Virus record (IMG/VR): IMGVR_UViG_3300031695_000005
Location: 1 to 63,031 of that record
Direction: 5' to 3' (one strand)
DNA: 63,031 nucleotides
Source: a virus
Shown: positions 8,079 to 15,060 of the stretch, piece after piece
Numbering within the stretch: position 1 is the first letter of the stretch
Layout: each line of letters begins with the position of its first letter
The notes under the pieces: model-generated
Told to the model about the DNA's origin: nothing
The model's input: the letters and a program-made list of their open reading frames with translations, nothing else
Database searches by the model: none
Made by a program: the position numbers and the translations under genes

Positions 8079-8372
8079 TTATTTAAATTGTTGTTTTGGT
8101 TTTGCTGTGAGTTTCTCCCCTGCTGGAGCTCTGTGATAAACTTGAGTTGACCAGGGGTCCTTATCGGCACATTGGCAAGATGAGATATGCTCCCCGCACC
8201 TGGCGCAATCTTCTGAAACATCCTTGAGTTCATCTTCTATTTCTTTTTCTAATTTCTTATCTATTCCGCTATGATCACCTTCTTTATGATCTTTTTCTAT
8301 TTTATCTCCAGCCTTCTCATGAGATTTATCTCTAACTTCTAAAAGAAAATCTGCGTACGTTCTTATAAACAT
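8079..8372 (-). CDS. Small protein with capsid-targeting-like N-terminus and Cys cluster
   Basis: The start at 8372 (MFIRTYADFLLEV) is preferred over the upstream ATG at 8405: it lies 16 bp downstream of a TATATAAA box, avoids a 17-bp overlap with the nuclease gene, and gives a protein of 97 residues. Its first ten residues resemble the capsid-targeting peptide of T4 internal proteins (MKTYQEFIAE, cleaved after Glu), here RTYADFLLE. The rest is highly charged (Lys/Glu/His) with a CARCG...CQC cluster near residue 60-72 that could bind zinc. A packaged internal head protein is my inference. Function unknown. Confidence 0.6.
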   Translation of the reverse strand: MFIRTYADFLLEVRDKSHEKAGDKIEKDHKEGDHSGIDKKLEKEIEDELKDVSEDCARCGEHISSCQCADKDPWSTQVYHRAPAGEKLTAKPKQQFK

Positions 8373-8387
8373 TGAAATTTGATTTTT

Positions 8388-8398
8388 TTTATATATTC
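8388..8398 (-). promoter_or_regulatory. Putative late promoter box GAATATATAAA
   Basis: The 11-mer occurs exactly five times in the window, each 16-21 bp before a start codon of a virion-type or uncharacterised gene. It contains TATATAAA, close to the T4 late promoter consensus TATAAATA. Here it precedes the 8372 start. Confidence 0.5.
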
Positions 8399-9138
8399 GG
8401 TTCAAGTATGTACTTCTTATGAAATTCTTTTACCAACCCTAAAAACATTTTGCCATATTTAGTTATATCATCAAATGTCATTTCAAAAACTTGTGGAAAA
8501 CCATCAGCTTCATTACTTATCCAAATTTCGCCACCTTGTGGTTTTCTGTTATGCATTTCCCAATATGCTAATGAGTATGCTGCAATTTGCATTTTATAAT
8601 TTTCTATCCAATCTTCTCTTTTTGCTTTTTTAGATGATTTAAAATCTAAGATCACTAGATGCCCTTTTTCATTTTCATAAATAATATCTACCCTACCTGC
8701 ATAACCTCCCATCTGAGGTGAGAATAAGGTATCCTCAATAGACACTACATTGGCAATGCGATCAAAACATTTACCATTATAAAAATTAAAGAATAATTTT
8801 CTTCCTATATTTGTTTCTTCTTCAGTAAAACCATTTTCTTTTACAAATGGACCAATAAGAGTTTGTGCATCGATTAATCTTTCTCTAATAGTTTCCTTTG
8901 TAGATCCTAAAAAGTATTCACAAAATTGATGCATTACAGTTCCACGATTTGATGAGAACTTAGATATGGCATCAGCCTTTTCATTACCTACTCTTTTTCT
9001 CCATGCATCAATACCAGACTTATCAGTCATTGCACCTAAAATTGTTGTTACTGATGGATATTTTTTACCTAATCCAATATTATAGTATCTTTTACCATTT
9101 ATTGTTTCAGTTGTTGCTAATGATTGTTCTGTAGACAT
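8389..9138 (-). CDS. RecB-like PD-(D/E)XK nuclease
   Basis: The 249-residue protein matches the PD-(D/E)XK exonuclease (RecB C-terminal-like) family. Landmarks are RGTVMHQFCEYFLG, GGYAGRVDIIYENE (the first catalytic Asp), VILDFKSSKKAKR (the D-x-K core) and MQIAAYSLAYWEMHN, with the family's Gln in QIAAY. Similar stand-alone nucleases occur in many T4-like marine phages and are thought to act in DNA degradation or recombination. It is preceded by a 23-bp sequence identical to the leader of the sliding clamp (60911-60933), which suggests shared early control. Confidence 0.85.
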   Translation of the reverse strand: MSTEQSLATTETINGKRYYNIGLGKKYPSVTTILGAMTDKSGIDAWRKRVGNEKADAISKFSSNRGTVMHQFCEYFLGSTKETIRERLIDAQTLIGPFVKENGFTEEETNIGRKLFFNFYNGKCFDRIANVVSIEDTLFSPQMGGYAGRVDIIYENEKGHLVILDFKSSKKAKREDWIENYKMQIAAYSLAYWEMHNRKPQGGEIWISNEADGFPQVFEMTFDDITKYGKMFLGLVKEFHKKYILEPNI

Positions 9139-9142
9139 AATC

Positions 9143-9165
9143 TGTTTATTATTATATGTAAAAAT
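9143..9165 (-). promoter_or_regulatory. Leader element identical to that of the clamp gene
   Basis: These 23 bp match exactly those at 60911-60933 upstream of gp45. On the minus strand the core reads CATATAATAATAAACA. A partial copy (15 bp) lies at 58635-58649 before uvsX. An early promoter is the most likely reading; an A-rich translation enhancer is the alternative. Confidence 0.5.
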
Positions 9166-9184
9166 GTAATAAAGTTTAAGACAA

Positions 9185-9216
9185 AAAAACCGGTAACAAT
9201 TAAGCTACCGGTTTTA
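9185..9216 (-). terminator. Intrinsic terminator after the outer-membrane-like gene
   Basis: AAAACCGGTA and TACCGGTTTT form a ten-base-pair stem with a loop of about ten bases, followed on the minus strand by TTTTTTTG. It ends the transcript of the 9232-9657 gene before the nuclease leader. Confidence 0.85.
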
Positions 9217-9231
9217 ATAAGTAATATGTTA

Positions 9232-9657
9232 TTAGAATTTCATTCCGAAACCTAACATCATGTTTGTTGTTTTTTCACCTGAGTGATAAACAAGTTTTGG
9301 TTCTACAAATATTCCTTTATGAACTGTGAACATTTTACCTAAACCTAATGAAAGGTTATCAGTATCAAATTCTGGCATAGCTGCATACAAGAAAATATCT
9401 TGTCCTGCTACTGTCATAAAATATCTAGCATGTATATCAATTGCTAAATCTTGAGAAGAGTCAGCTTGTGATACAGCTAATCCAACCATTACTTTATTAG
9501 ATACTGCGTATCCTAAAGTTGGTTCTACTGACAAATCAGTCCAAGCAACGTTTGCAACGTCTCCTGTACCTACATACCAGTCTCCTTTTACATTTTGAGC
9601 TGTTGTGGATAATACCATTCCAACTACTAATGCTAAACTTAAAATTAATTTATTCAT
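9232..9657 (-). CDS. Small outer-membrane beta-barrel-like protein with signal peptide
   Basis: The 141-residue protein begins with a classical Sec signal (MNKLILSLALVVGMVLSTTA, cleavage expected before QNVKGDW). The mature part alternates polar and hydrophobic residues in strands (for example VEPTLGYAVSNKVMVGLAVS, IDIHARYFMTVAGQDIFLYAAM) and ends in a terminal Phe (GFGMKF), the signature of outer-membrane proteins inserted by BamA. The pattern resembles small Bacteroidota barrel proteins such as the PorT/OmpW-like group. A phage product in the host outer membrane could block secondary phage adsorption. It is bracketed by its own terminator and by a palindromic leader, so it is a separate transcription unit. 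Confidence 0.75.
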   Translation of the reverse strand: MNKLILSLALVVGMVLSTTAQNVKGDWYVGTGDVANVAWTDLSVEPTLGYAVSNKVMVGLAVSQADSSQDLAIDIHARYFMTVAGQDIFLYAAMPEFDTDNLSLGLGKMFTVHKGIFVEPKLVYHSGEKTTNMMLGFGMKF

Positions 9658-9691
9658 CTTTTAAAATTTTTTTTATTATTATTTAATATTC

Positions 9692-9729
9692 GGGAATTAT
9701 TCCCTAACATAGAAAACTATTTCCTATGT
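9692..9729 (-). promoter_or_regulatory. Two adjacent palindromes in the leader of the outer-membrane-like gene
   Basis: GGGAATTATTCCC (9692-9704) is a perfect 13-bp palindrome around one central base. ACATAG...CTATGT (9707-9729) is a nearly perfect hairpin with three unpaired bases. Together they lie 35-72 bp upstream of the start at 9657. Candidate operators or RNA hairpins that end the preceding transcript. No T-run follows, so a terminator is less likely. Confidence 0.4.
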
Positions 9730-9735
9730 ATGTTG

Positions 9736-9969
9736 TTAGCCTTTCGGCTCTAAAAAATCCTGTTCTTCTTCTTTCGTTGCATAACCTAAATCTCTCTTGC
9801 ATACTGAACAATATCTTTTAATAGATTTGTCTCCATTAAAGTTTATGATCACTCCTTCTTTATGACCACAGCTTGTTTGAATAATTTCTTTTTCTTTTTC
9901 TAATTCTTTTAATTTATTTTCAATTTTGTTAACATTATTTAAAATACTAGGGTTATCATCTCGTTCCAT
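9736..9969 (-). CDS. Small zinc-ribbon-like coiled-coil protein
   Basis: A 77-residue protein with a charged helical N-terminus (KIENKLKELEKEKEIIQ) followed by a possible zinc site: SCGHKEG then CSVCKRDLG. The two pairs (Cys-x-His, then Cys-x-x-Cys) are spaced as in treble-clef or ribbon folds. It overlaps the start of the 9939-10391 gene by 31 bp and so belongs to the same transcript. No specific function recognised. Confidence 0.55.
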   Translation of the reverse strand: MERDDNPSILNNVNKIENKLKELEKEKEIIQTSCGHKEGVIINFNGDKSIKRYCSVCKRDLGYATKEEEQDFLEPKG

Positions 9970-10391
9970 ATTTCTGATATTTTTTCACTGTAAGATTCTA
10001 CAAATACATAGGCAATTCTTAAAAGAAATACCAGTATTAATGTCTTTGTTAAAGATATAATTAATGGCCATGTTTTAAAATATTCTCTGTCAGGAGATAA
10101 TACTAAAAGAAATGAATCTGAATCTGGTATAGGTTCAAATTCTGGTGATACATAATCAGCTATTCCTAATTCTAAGAATAATTTATCATGTTCTCTTAAT
10201 TGCATTAACACGTATCCTTCTTGAGAGACTGGAGTATTTGCTACTTCTTCTGGTAAATTAATAACAGTATAGATTCTACCTACCCAATCAACTCGGAACC
10301 CTTTTTCTAAAAGTTTTACCTGGGCTCCTTTAGCAATCTTTTTAATTTTATTCCAGATTACTAATTCTTTATATAATTTTAATATGTACAT
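9939..10391 (-). CDS. Membrane-anchored protein of unknown function
   Basis: The 150-residue protein has a basic N-terminus, a beta-rich middle (AQVKLLEKGFRVDWVGRIYTVINLPEEVAN, an SH3-like or KOW-like look) and a single hydrophobic helix near residues 108-128 close to the C-terminus (LIISLTKTLILVFLLRIAYVF). It could be a tail-anchored membrane protein. It starts 23 bp after the sigma-like gene stops. No family recognised. Confidence 0.6.
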   Translation of the reverse strand: MYILKLYKELVIWNKIKKIAKGAQVKLLEKGFRVDWVGRIYTVINLPEEVANTPVSQEGYVLMQLREHDKLFLELGIADYVSPEFEPIPDSDSFLLVLSPDREYFKTWPLIISLTKTLILVFLLRIAYVFVESYSEKISEIWNEMITLVF

Positions 10392-10414
10392 GGTTTTGTT
10401 TGTTAGTTATGTAT

Positions 10415-11056
10415 TTATGCTTCTGAAAATACTTTCATACTTTCTAGTTGTTTTCTGACTATTTTCCTTCCTCTAAAAATCCTGTTCTTAACAGTTTGTA
10501 AGTTTATGCCTTTTTCGCTATCAGACATAATGTCTAAAATATCATTATAAGATTTTTTATTTAAGAATCTTTCTTCCATAAATCTTTTATACATTGGAGG
10601 TAAAGCCTTTATTGCTTCTGTTGTTAATCTTACCTTTTCAACTAAAAGATGTTCAGCTGCCCAGTAATCATCTTCAGTAGACCACGGCATTCCATTATTA
10701 GGTTCTGCGTTAGGTAATAAAAATGTTGGTGGATCAATACCTTTATCAGTAAATGCATTCATACTTACTTTTCTATTTCTATATCTAATCCAACCTATGC
10801 ATTCATTATAAGCAATACGATATGCCCACGTTGTAATTTGATAATCTTCATTATATTGATCAATTTTTAAATACACTGTAGTTAAAGTTGTAGATACAAT
10901 ATCTTCAGTAACATTAGGATCTTTTACAATATTATTTACATATGATCTTAAGCCTGGTCTCATCTTAGCATATAGTTCATTATAAACACTTTCTTTTCTT
11001 GTCTTTTTAAACTCTAATGCAAGTTCTTTGTACGTCTTTTTTGTTTTTTTAGCCAT
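10415..11056 (-). CDS. ECF-like sigma-70 family factor
   Basis: The 213-residue protein shows both conserved sigma regions. Region 2 is recognisable in NIVKDPNVTEDIVSTTLTTVYLKIDQYNEDYQITTWAYRIAYNECIGWIRYRNRK, including the -10-reading ITTWAYRIA helix. Region 4 (IKALPPMYKRFMEERFLNKKSYNDILDIM...TVKNRIFRGRKIVRKQL) is a helix-turn-helix. This is a full two-domain ECF architecture, unlike the much shorter gp55-like protein at 49120-49485. It may direct host RNA polymerase to a phage promoter class. Its stop is followed by the membrane-anchored protein, its start overlaps the end of the metallophosphoesterase by 8 bp. Confidence 0.82.
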   Translation of the reverse strand: MAKKTKKTYKELALEFKKTRKESVYNELYAKMRPGLRSYVNNIVKDPNVTEDIVSTTLTTVYLKIDQYNEDYQITTWAYRIAYNECIGWIRYRNRKVSMNAFTDKGIDPPTFLLPNAEPNNGMPWSTEDDYWAAEHLLVEKVRLTTEAIKALPPMYKRFMEERFLNKKSYNDILDIMSDSEKGINLQTVKNRIFRGRKIVRKQLESMKVFSEA

Positions 11057-11576
11057 TTATAAAATCTTTTAAAGTTAGGTAATTTACTGGTGAATATCCC
11101 CAAAAGTCAGTACATACGTTAAATCTACTTTCAATTGTAAGATTGGTTTTATGAGAGAATACTGTATGACCATGCATATGAATAGTTCCAGAATCTTTGC
11201 CATTCCATACCGCTAATGGATAATGACAAATAATACTATCAAAATCAATTAATTCAACAATTGATTTCTTCATAAATTCTGCCTTAGGAAATTCATCTAT
11301 GATTTCTTCCAATGCTTCATCTTGGCTACCTTTTAAAAAATAGATTCTACCATTTAATTTTTTAAGTACCTTACGAGCAGTTGTTGGATCCCATGCAAAA
11401 TTTCCTAAATGAAATACCACATCTTTTTTCTTTACTTTTTTATTCCAATTTTTAATTAAAGCAGAATTCATATCTTCTACATTATCAAACGGTCTGTTTG
11501 CAATTTGAAGAATCTGTGGTCTACCAAACCATGTATCGGATGTAATATAAAAATCTTTTGGTATTTCTTTATTCAT
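11049..11576 (-). CDS. Degenerate calcineurin-like metallophosphoesterase
   Basis: The fold of phage calcineurin-like phosphoesterases is obvious: ITSDTWFG (12-18), NRPFDNVEDMNSALIKNWN, HLGNFAW (56-62), GSQDE (83-87), CHYP (117-120) and MHGHT (134-138). However the standard metal ligands are changed. SDTH becomes SDTW (His16 is Trp), GDF becomes GNF (Asn59), GNHD becomes GSQD (84-85), and the final GHxH becomes GHTV (139). The protein therefore looks catalytically dead by motif reading, with a conserved scaffold only. It overlaps the sigma gene by 8 bp, so the two are co-translated. A binding or regulatory role is possible. Confidence 0.75.
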   Translation of the reverse strand: MNKEIPKDFYITSDTWFGRPQILQIANRPFDNVEDMNSALIKNWNKKVKKKDVVFHLGNFAWDPTTARKVLKKLNGRIYFLKGSQDEALEEIIDEFPKAEFMKKSIVELIDFDSIICHYPLAVWNGKDSGTIHMHGHTVFSHKTNLTIESRFNVCTDFWGYSPVNYLTLKDFING

Positions 11577-11671
11577 ATAATTAGTTTACAGTGTATTGTT
11601 TCATATAATACAGTATAAATATAAACAATTTAATTGGGATCTGAAAACTTTTTAAGAACTTTTTTCAAATA

Positions 11672-12874
11672 TTATGAAAATCTTTTCTTATCTTTAGCTA
11701 AAGTCTTAGCAATTAGCTCTTTTGAATAATTATTTAATTCTTTCATTGACTGAGAATCAATAGGTTTTTTATAAAAGTCTTCATAAATACCTTTGTACAT
11801 TTCTACTGTACTATCAAAAGGAACGCCTGGTTGAGCATTTGATTCAATAACATAAACTTTTCCATCTTTACTTTTCATTACATCAAAACATATAAAAGGA
11901 AACTTTTCATATATCTTGGAAAATCTTTCTAATACTTTAGCATAATCCTTAGGTAAATCTTTTATATCTCTTCTTTCATATTGAAATGACATTTCTTCAT
12001 TAGCTCCACCTTTACCAGTTTTAGCCTTTTCATTATCTGGTGTTCTTGCCATCCAAAAGATAGGCTTACCATTAAAATTCATAAAACGATGTTCTTCGGC
12101 TTTATCAACAAACTCTGAATATGTATCAAAGATCTTTTCATCAGCATCTTCCAATAATTCTGGTTTATCAAATATTTGAATACCCATTCCTGAATGACCT
12201 TCTGATGGTTTAGCAATAATAGGAAACTTTAAATTGCTTAATGCTTCATTTTTACTAAATACTGTTTTAGGTATTGCATCATCACCTTCAACTAATTTAT
12301 GAAATTCCTTTTTAGAACCAGATAATTTAATATCTTTAGGATGATTATAAATATTTTCTTCTTTGATCCTACCTTCTTTTAATAATTGATTAACAATATC
12401 ACTTTGGTAATTTAATATAGGATAATCAGGATTAATATCAAGCTTATCTATATTATTCTCTGTAATTTGAGTAAAGTATTTATCACCAGCAAAACCTTTA
12501 TAACTCCACCATCTTTGTCCACTGCTTCTTTTAGTTGCAAGATAAACTTTTTTTAATGCCGAATCATTTGCTGCTGATTCCTTTAGTAAATCTTCTCTAC
12601 CTAATTGTCTATATACTGCTTTTCTGGTTTTTTCCATCTTTTCAGCATACTTAGGATCACTCTTCTTATTAAAAACTACCTGTTGATTTAAAGATCCAGT
12701 TATTTTTCTTAAATCTTTATTTCTAGTTTTAATTAACCATGCGGCCAAATCCTTAATAGAAAGATCTTTAAATCTACCTTCAGCATCTGGTGCATCAGAG
12801 TCATGCCACTCTGGTGCTCCTTTAGGTTTTTTCTCTAATAAGAATTGTTCAAAAAGTTTTAGATATTTCAACAC
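11672..12874 (-). CDS. ATP-grasp domain protein with capsid-targeting-like N-terminus
   Basis: Start codon is GTG at 12874. The 400-residue protein begins MLKYLKLFEQFLLEKK, similar to the T4 capsid-targeting peptide (…TYQEFIAE) with a possible cleavage after Glu14. Residues about 17-100 form an uncommon domain (WHDSDAPDAEGRFKDL, LAAWLIKTRNKDLRKITGSLNQQVVFNK). The C-terminal half is ATP-grasp: FPIIAKPSEGHSGMGIQIF (lysine and glycine loop) and VYVIESNAQPGVPF with the Glu/Asn metal ligands. ATP-grasp enzymes join a carboxylate to an amine or thiol; the substrate is unknown. It precedes a 95-bp gap with promoter-like AT boxes. Confidence 0.72.
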   Translation of the reverse strand: MLKYLKLFEQFLLEKKPKGAPEWHDSDAPDAEGRFKDLSIKDLAAWLIKTRNKDLRKITGSLNQQVVFNKKSDPKYAEKMEKTRKAVYRQLGREDLLKESAANDSALKKVYLATKRSSGQRWWSYKGFAGDKYFTQITENNIDKLDINPDYPILNYQSDIVNQLLKEGRIKEENIYNHPKDIKLSGSKKEFHKLVEGDDAIPKTVFSKNEALSNLKFPIIAKPSEGHSGMGIQIFDKPELLEDADEKIFDTYSEFVDKAEEHRFMNFNGKPIFWMARTPDNEKAKTGKGGANEEMSFQYERRDIKDLPKDYAKVLERFSKIYEKFPFICFDVMKSKDGKVYVIESNAQPGVPFDSTVEMYKGIYEDFYKKPIDSQSMKELNNYSKELIAKTLAKDKKRFS

Positions 12875-12888
12875 GAAGATTTATTTTA

Positions 12889-13779
12889 TTATATATCGTT
12901 GCCTCTACTGTTAAGTGCTAACCATTTAAATAATGAATCATCTATTGCATCTGCATTAACATTATGGGAACCTAAATTAATATCTAATTCTAAAAGATTT
13001 AAATTATCAGTAGGATGGCCTTTTATGGTAATTAGATTTTTATTTAAAGGTGGATAAGACATATGAGAAAAAGGTGTAGTTAACATTTCTTTTACTAAAT
13101 TAAAATGTCTTTCATAAATATGTAAAGAATGAACGATATGAGTATAAGAACCCATTTTTAAATCAGGATAAGTTAATCTTAAATGTTTTAACATTTGCTG
13201 TTGTAATAAACAAAAGAATGCTACATCAGTTGCTGTACCTAATACTAAATCATTAGATCTCATATCAACTGTAAAGTTTAATCTATTATCTCTGATTTGA
13301 AATATACCATTAAGAGTACATACAAAATCTTTATTACCTTTCCATTGGTGTGATGGTTTATTAAAATGAATAATTGATTGCCTTGAGTCTTTATCTTCAA
13401 TCAAAGAATCTAATGCCCATTGGTATTGATTTCTACCATCAGAAAGAGGTTCGTTAAATATAAGATTACCATAAGCAGAATTTACAGTACCGTCACCATT
13501 ATCTAATTGTTTCCAGAATTTAGAATACTTACTTATAAAATCAATATCCTTTCTTCCTGTAAAATACCATATAGTTTCACCAGCAATATATTTAAATTGG
13601 CTACTTCTTTTTTCATTTTCATAAAGTGGAAAATAAGGATCATCAATAACTAAAGCTGCATTACAAATTTCTTTAATTTCCATACCTCTTGGTTTAGAAG
13701 TATAATCAGGATTCTCTAAAGTATCTATTAATGCTTTTTCATAAACTTCTGCAAACGTATCTCCTCTATATGTTCTCAT
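12889..13779 (-). CDS. gp42-like: dCMP hydroxymethylase-like member of the thymidylate synthase family
   Basis: The 296-residue protein belongs to the thymidylate synthase fold. The catalytic Cys is Cys154 (DFVCTLNG) and the phosphate-binding segments SRQSIIHF and MRSND (173-177) are present, as is HSLHIYERHF. The residue that selects dUMP in thymidylate synthase (Asn177 in E. coli, four after the LG) is Asp185 here (LGTATDVA). T4 dCMP hydroxymethylase gp42 has Asp at this place and shares DFxCT and MRSND. I therefore read it as dCMP-directed, making 5-hydroxymethyl-dCMP or 5-methyl-dCMP. A thymidylate synthase is the alternative. It overlaps the small 13766 gene by 14 bp, in a nucleotide-metabolism operon with kinases. 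Confidence 0.7.
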   Translation of the reverse strand: MRTYRGDTFAEVYEKALIDTLENPDYTSKPRGMEIKEICNAALVIDDPYFPLYENEKRSSQFKYIAGETIWYFTGRKDIDFISKYSKFWKQLDNGDGTVNSAYGNLIFNEPLSDGRNQYQWALDSLIEDKDSRQSIIHFNKPSHQWKGNKDFVCTLNGIFQIRDNRLNFTVDMRSNDLVLGTATDVAFFCLLQQQMLKHLRLTYPDLKMGSYTHIVHSLHIYERHFNLVKEMLTTPFSHMSYPPLNKNLITIKGHPTDNLNLLELDINLGSHNVNADAIDDSLFKWLALNSRGNDI

Positions 13780-13951
13780 TCTTTTTATTTTTACGAGCCT
13801 TGACTCTTTTATACGCTTCTTCTATACAATCGCCATATTCTGTATATTTCCATTGTGGTTCTAGTGCTCTCATTTTTTTAGATTCCTCAAAGACATCATT
13901 ATTAAGTCCTTCATAGTGAGCATCATACATTATATCTTCAGCTTTTGACAT
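13766..13951 (-). CDS. Small acidic-basic protein of unknown function
   Basis: A 61-residue protein, MSKAEDIMYDAH..., with a basic C-terminal tail (RVKARKNKKNENI). No recognisable domain. It overlaps the kinase stop by 1 bp upstream and the start of the dCMP hydroxymethylase-like gene by 14 bp, so it is embedded in that operon and probably expressed. Confidence in expression comes only from the tight packing. Confidence 0.5.
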   Translation of the reverse strand: MSKAEDIMYDAHYEGLNNDVFEESKKMRALEPQWKYTEYGDCIEEAYKRVKARKNKKNENI

Positions 13952-14562
13952 TACTTAAACATGTTTAATTGTTTACTTTCTCCTGTTATTGTATTTTTAT
14001 GTTTTAGAAATTCTGTTATAATATGAGAAACTTCTATTGCACTCATTGTACCAACATTAATATGTAACTTATTTTTAATAGTACTTAATCGATGAGCTCT
14101 TGTAAATCCATCAACCTCAGCTTTAACTTCTTCTTCATTACCATAAAAGGATTTACCATCATCTCTTTTTAATATAGTATGTGGATCATTAGTTAATGTA
14201 ATTAAATAAAGATCTTCTCTTAATGCCCTTGTATATTTTTTTTCTATATCAAAAACAAAATCACCAGAGTAACCTCGATATAATGGTGAATAAACACTCT
14301 CACCTAAATGAGATCTATTAAAAATAAGATTAATGTCTAAATCATCTTTTAAATTTCCAACTTTTGATTTCATCATTAATTGAAACATCGTTTCATATAA
14401 CTTATTTGAATAAGTTGCATGTTTTTCTTTGTCATCTTTAAAAGGTAATGATGAATAATGAAGCTTATGAAAAACATGATCACTCATATTTTTAATAATT
14501 AAATCTTGTTGTGTATCTTTGCCAACATTATCAGTACCTTCTATTATAATAAATTTACTCAT
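13951..14562 (-). CDS. Thymidylate-kinase-like deoxynucleoside monophosphate kinase
   Basis: The 203-residue protein starts with IIIEGTDNVGKDT, a P-loop of the thymidylate kinase type (8-17), and contains FNRSHLGESVYSPLYRG, equivalent to the DR(Y/F) segment. A basic LREDLYLITL...RDDGKSF lid follows. Phage versions phosphorylate dTMP or modified dCMP, so it would supply the triphosphate path after the 12889 enzyme. The C-terminus ESKQLNMFK carries a QLxMF sequence like a clamp-binding peptide. A TATATAAAAATAAA box lies 4 bp upstream of the ATG (14566-14579). Confidence 0.78.
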   Translation of the reverse strand: MSKFIIIEGTDNVGKDTQQDLIIKNMSDHVFHKLHYSSLPFKDDKEKHATYSNKLYETMFQLMMKSKVGNLKDDLDINLIFNRSHLGESVYSPLYRGYSGDFVFDIEKKYTRALREDLYLITLTNDPHTILKRDDGKSFYGNEEEVKAEVDGFTRAHRLSTIKNKLHINVGTMSAIEVSHIITEFLKHKNTITGESKQLNMFK

Positions 14563-14565
14563 TGT

Positions 14566-14579
14566 TTTATTTTTATATA
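14566..14579 (-). promoter_or_regulatory. TATATAAAAATAAA box close to start codon
   Basis: One of several copies of this element directly before DNA-metabolism genes. Only 4 bp separate it from the ATG of the kinase, so it is either a promoter giving a nearly leaderless message or an A-rich translation-initiation signal. Confidence 0.4.
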
Positions 14580-14580
14580 G

Positions 14581-15060
14581 TTAAAAGTTAGAATTGTTTA
14601 TTACAATATCATAATCAGTAAAATTATCAAAATCCAATTCATCAGCAGTAATTCTTCTTTCTATCTTATCATTAAGATCACCTCTTAGTTGTAATCTTTG
14701 CTTTCGGATTGCTAAAGGTATATCTAAATAAATGATAGTACAATCTTTTCTATCAATAGGATTAACTTCTGCAACTCCTTTAGGTGTCATTACAAATAGA
14801 TTACATGTGGTTTTGAATTGCTCATAGCTTGTACCATAAAACCATCCATTAAATTCAACATATTCATACCAATAATTATTATCAGCAAAAGCTTTAAAAT
14901 CTTTTTCAGATATAAAATAATAATCTTGGCCATCAATTTCCCCTTCTCTAGGAGGTCTAGTTGTATATGATGTACCGTATGTAAAACCTCTACCTTCTAA
15001 AACCTTTCTCATATGATCTTTTCCAGCAGCGGCCTTTCCTATTAATATAATTTTATTCAT
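14581..15060 (-). CDS. Guanylate-kinase-like protein
   Basis: The 159-residue protein has a P-loop variant IGKAAAGKD (7-15), the GMK signature TSYTTRPPREGEIDGQDYYF (31-50), then WYEYVEFNGWFYGTSYEQF, matching the GMP-binding region of guanylate kinases. It lacks the usual GxxxxGKST spelling in the P-loop (AAAGKD), an intact Walker lysine being kept. It likely phosphorylates dGMP or GMP. The gene overlaps the 15053 start by 8 bp and continues into the kinase operon. Confidence 0.82.
   Translation of the reverse strand: MNKIILIGKAAAGKDHMRKVLEGRGFTYGTSYTTRPPREGEIDGQDYYFISEKDFKAFADNNYWYEYVEFNGWFYGTSYEQFKTTCNLFVMTPKGVAEVNPIDRKDCTIIYLDIPLAIRKQRLQLRGDLNDKIERRITADELDFDNFTDYDIVINNSNF

Noticed and set aside
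8072-8233. N-terminal extension of the small membrane protein
   Set aside because: The extension overlaps the preceding gene in another frame and reads as low-complexity Asn/Gln; the ATG at 8071 fits spacing better.
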